The notes beneath the pieces were generated by a model. The model was not told the DNA's origin. It saw only the letters and a program-made list of their open reading frames with translations, and did not search any database. The position numbers and the translations under genes are program-made. Shown piece after piece: positions 62,983 to 64,000 of a stretch of DNA of 64,000 nt (the first letter of the stretch is position 1; every line of letters begins with the position of its first letter). Source of the DNA: Clostridia bacterium. Lineage in GTDB: Bacteria > Bacillota > Clostridia > Christensenellales > Aristaeellaceae. Where the stretch lies: the NCBI GenBank assembly GCA_017484085.1, contig JAFUTW010000022.1:32352-96351 (forward strand). Direction: 5' to 3'.

Positions 62983-63828
62983 TCACTCCTCCTCAACCCG
63001 TTTCAAAGATTCGATCAATTCAGGAATAACCGCTTCAAAATCCACACCATACCAGGGATTTTCCGGGTTCTTCAGTGTTTCAGCAATGGTAAGAGCCGTA
63101 TAATCTGATGCGATTTTCAGCGCTTTCGTTCTGTCAATGCCAAGTACGAACGCACCGGCCAGGACGCTGGAGAAGATATCTCCGGTACCATGGAAGGCTG
63201 TCGGGATTCTATCATTCTGATAATGGAAGAATTCTTTCTTTTCAGCGTCATAACCCATCGCACCGGTCTTTCCCTCAGCCAAAGAAACACCGGTAAGGAT
63301 CGGAGTCTTTGTGCCAATGGCGGCAAGAGCCAATAGCATTTTCTTCACATAGTCTTCCGTATAGTCTTCCTGATAGGGGAGACCGGTCAGAAAACTGGCT
63401 TCTGTGATATTGGGATCAGCAGTATCCGCGACAGCACAGAGATCCGCGTTTTTCTTTGCATAATGCTCATTAAAAGCGGGATACAGTTTTCCGTTATCTC
63501 CCATTGCCGGATCAACAAAGACGAGCGTGTTTTCGTCCCTGAAATTTTCAATGATACCGATCGCAGTGTCGATTTCCTCTTCAGTGCCAAGGTATCCGGT
63601 ATAAATTGCATCGAAGGTGATCCCTTCCTGCTTCCAATGATCAGTGATAGGTTTCAGTTGATCAGACAGGTCTTTGCACGTGAACCCTTTAAAAAGGGTG
63701 TGTGTGCTGAGGATAGCTGTCGGTAATATCACCGTTTCGATCCCCATAGACGACAGCAGCGGCAGAGCAACCGTCAGGGAGCATTTGCCGAAGCAGGAAA
63801 TGTCCTGGATTGTCAGTATTCTTTTCAT
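62983..63828 (-). CDS. pdxK: Pyridoxamine/pyridoxal kinase
   Basis: A 281-residue ribokinase-fold kinase of the PdxY group. ILTIQDISCFGKCSLTVALP at the N-terminus, LVFVDPAMGDNGKLYP and the anion-hole/base block PTAFHGTGDIFSSVLAGA (catalytic Asp) are diagnostic. It phosphorylates vitamin B6 forms to PLP or its precursors, the cofactor of MccA, MccB and MetY in this region. GGAGGTACAGGAAG precedes the ATG. It is the first gene of the pdxK-to-metA operon seen in the window. Confidence 0.93.
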   Translation of the reverse strand: MKRILTIQDISCFGKCSLTVALPLLSSMGIETVILPTAILSTHTLFKGFTCKDLSDQLKPITDHWKQEGITFDAIYTGYLGTEEEIDTAIGIIENFRDENTLVFVDPAMGDNGKLYPAFNEHYAKKNADLCAVADTADPNITEASFLTGLPYQEDYTEDYVKKMLLALAAIGTKTPILTGVSLAEGKTGAMGYDAEKKEFFHYQNDRIPTAFHGTGDIFSSVLAGAFVLGIDRTKALKIASDYTALTIAETLKNPENPWYGVDFEAVIPELIESLKRVEEE

Positions 63829-63851
63829 CTTCCTGTACCTCCATATTCATA

Positions 63852-63973
63852 ATAAAAAGTCCGGCAAGGCTGCATTTCTGCATGCCTTTACCGGATTCAG
63901 GAACCGAGCGGCAACAAAAATGCAGGCAGAGGACTGTGCCTTGCCTGCAAAAAAACACTGCTTCAGAAAGTGT
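63852..63973 (-). terminator. Three successive hairpins with T-runs upstream of pdxK
   Basis: On the minus strand, in order: a 5-bp stem ACACT with TTTTTTT (63973-63949), GCAGGCA...TGCCTGC with ATTTTTG (63948-63914), and a long CCGG/CCGG-closed hairpin with ACTTTTTATT (63895-63852), the last only about 25 bases before the pdxK ATG. They may end a gene outside the window or attenuate pdxK. No clear promoter is seen in between, and nothing else is recognised up to 64000. Confidence 0.6.
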
Positions 63974-64000
63974 CTCTACGCGCAGATGGGCACAGCATGA

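Noticed and set aside
63689-63958. An 89-codon Cys-rich minus-strand frame upstream of and overlapping pdxK
   Set aside because: Most of it overlaps pdxK in another frame, it runs through two terminator hairpins and has no Shine-Dalgarno sequence. A Cys-rich leader was considered but not supported.

Overview
The window looks like a GC-rich Bacillota chromosome, most likely a gut-type member of Clostridia. Supporting evidence: the gene order dprA-topA-trmFO-hslV-hslU, a remB-gyrB-gyrA run, a methionine synthase whose activation domain is a separate gene, strong Shine-Dalgarno sequences with several TTG/GTG starts, and sigma-A type promoters with 17-base spacers. This is inference from content and order; the species cannot be named from the sequence alone.

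Layout. 1-2763 (+): the end of a B12-methionine-synthase activation protein and metH. 2830-3903 (-): phosphofructokinase with its own promoter. 16124-3998 (-): one long operon, gpsA-rfbB-rfbD-rfbC-dprA-topA-trmFO-hslV-hslU, then a GT14 glycosyltransferase and an NlpC/P60-type protein. 16.2-20.7 kb: an AT-rich island with a GT-C-like membrane protein and a tandem double acyltransferase-3 protein. 20.7-27.4 kb: a cation antiporter under a yybP-ykoY manganese riboswitch, mntP, lysC, exoA, a YfcE-type phosphoesterase, a DegV protein and class II aldolase. 37772-27481 (-): an eight-gene surface-polysaccharide operon. 43.1-37.9 kb (-): a LacI-controlled TRAP transporter plus oxidoreductase operon with matching operators. 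49.7-43.2 kb (-): remB, gyrB, gyrA, asnS.

49.7-54.4 kb is a mobile, rearranged patch: a tRNA-Val with a decayed tRNA half before it, and a MarR/radical-SAM/radical-SAM/cupin cassette between two copies of a repeat that carries the 3' end of a large serine recombinase. One radical SAM gene has an in-frame amber stop. The patch ends with a recombinase lacking its catalytic domain, abutting an SH3 fragment of a lysin.

54.4-63.8 kb is a sulfur amino acid region: an Rrf2 regulator, a DAACS symporter, an ECF S component, metY, metA, a LysR regulator, mccA, mccB, an AhpD-like protein and a pyridoxamine kinase. The genes make a coherent set: acetyl-homoserine formation (MetA with Glu111) and its sulfhydrylation (MetY), reverse transsulfuration (MccA/MccB), PLP supply (PdxK) and uptake.

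The most unusual signal is the metY leader. A promoter sharing a motif with the rrf2 promoter is followed by a 22-codon reading frame beginning MRCQC, whose stop codon lies inside a fully foldable tRNA-like element. That element has a tRNA-Cys-like body and U73 but a CAU (Met) anticodon. It sits 27 bases before metY and may be a cysteine/methionine sensing device or an unusual tRNA co-transcribed with metY.
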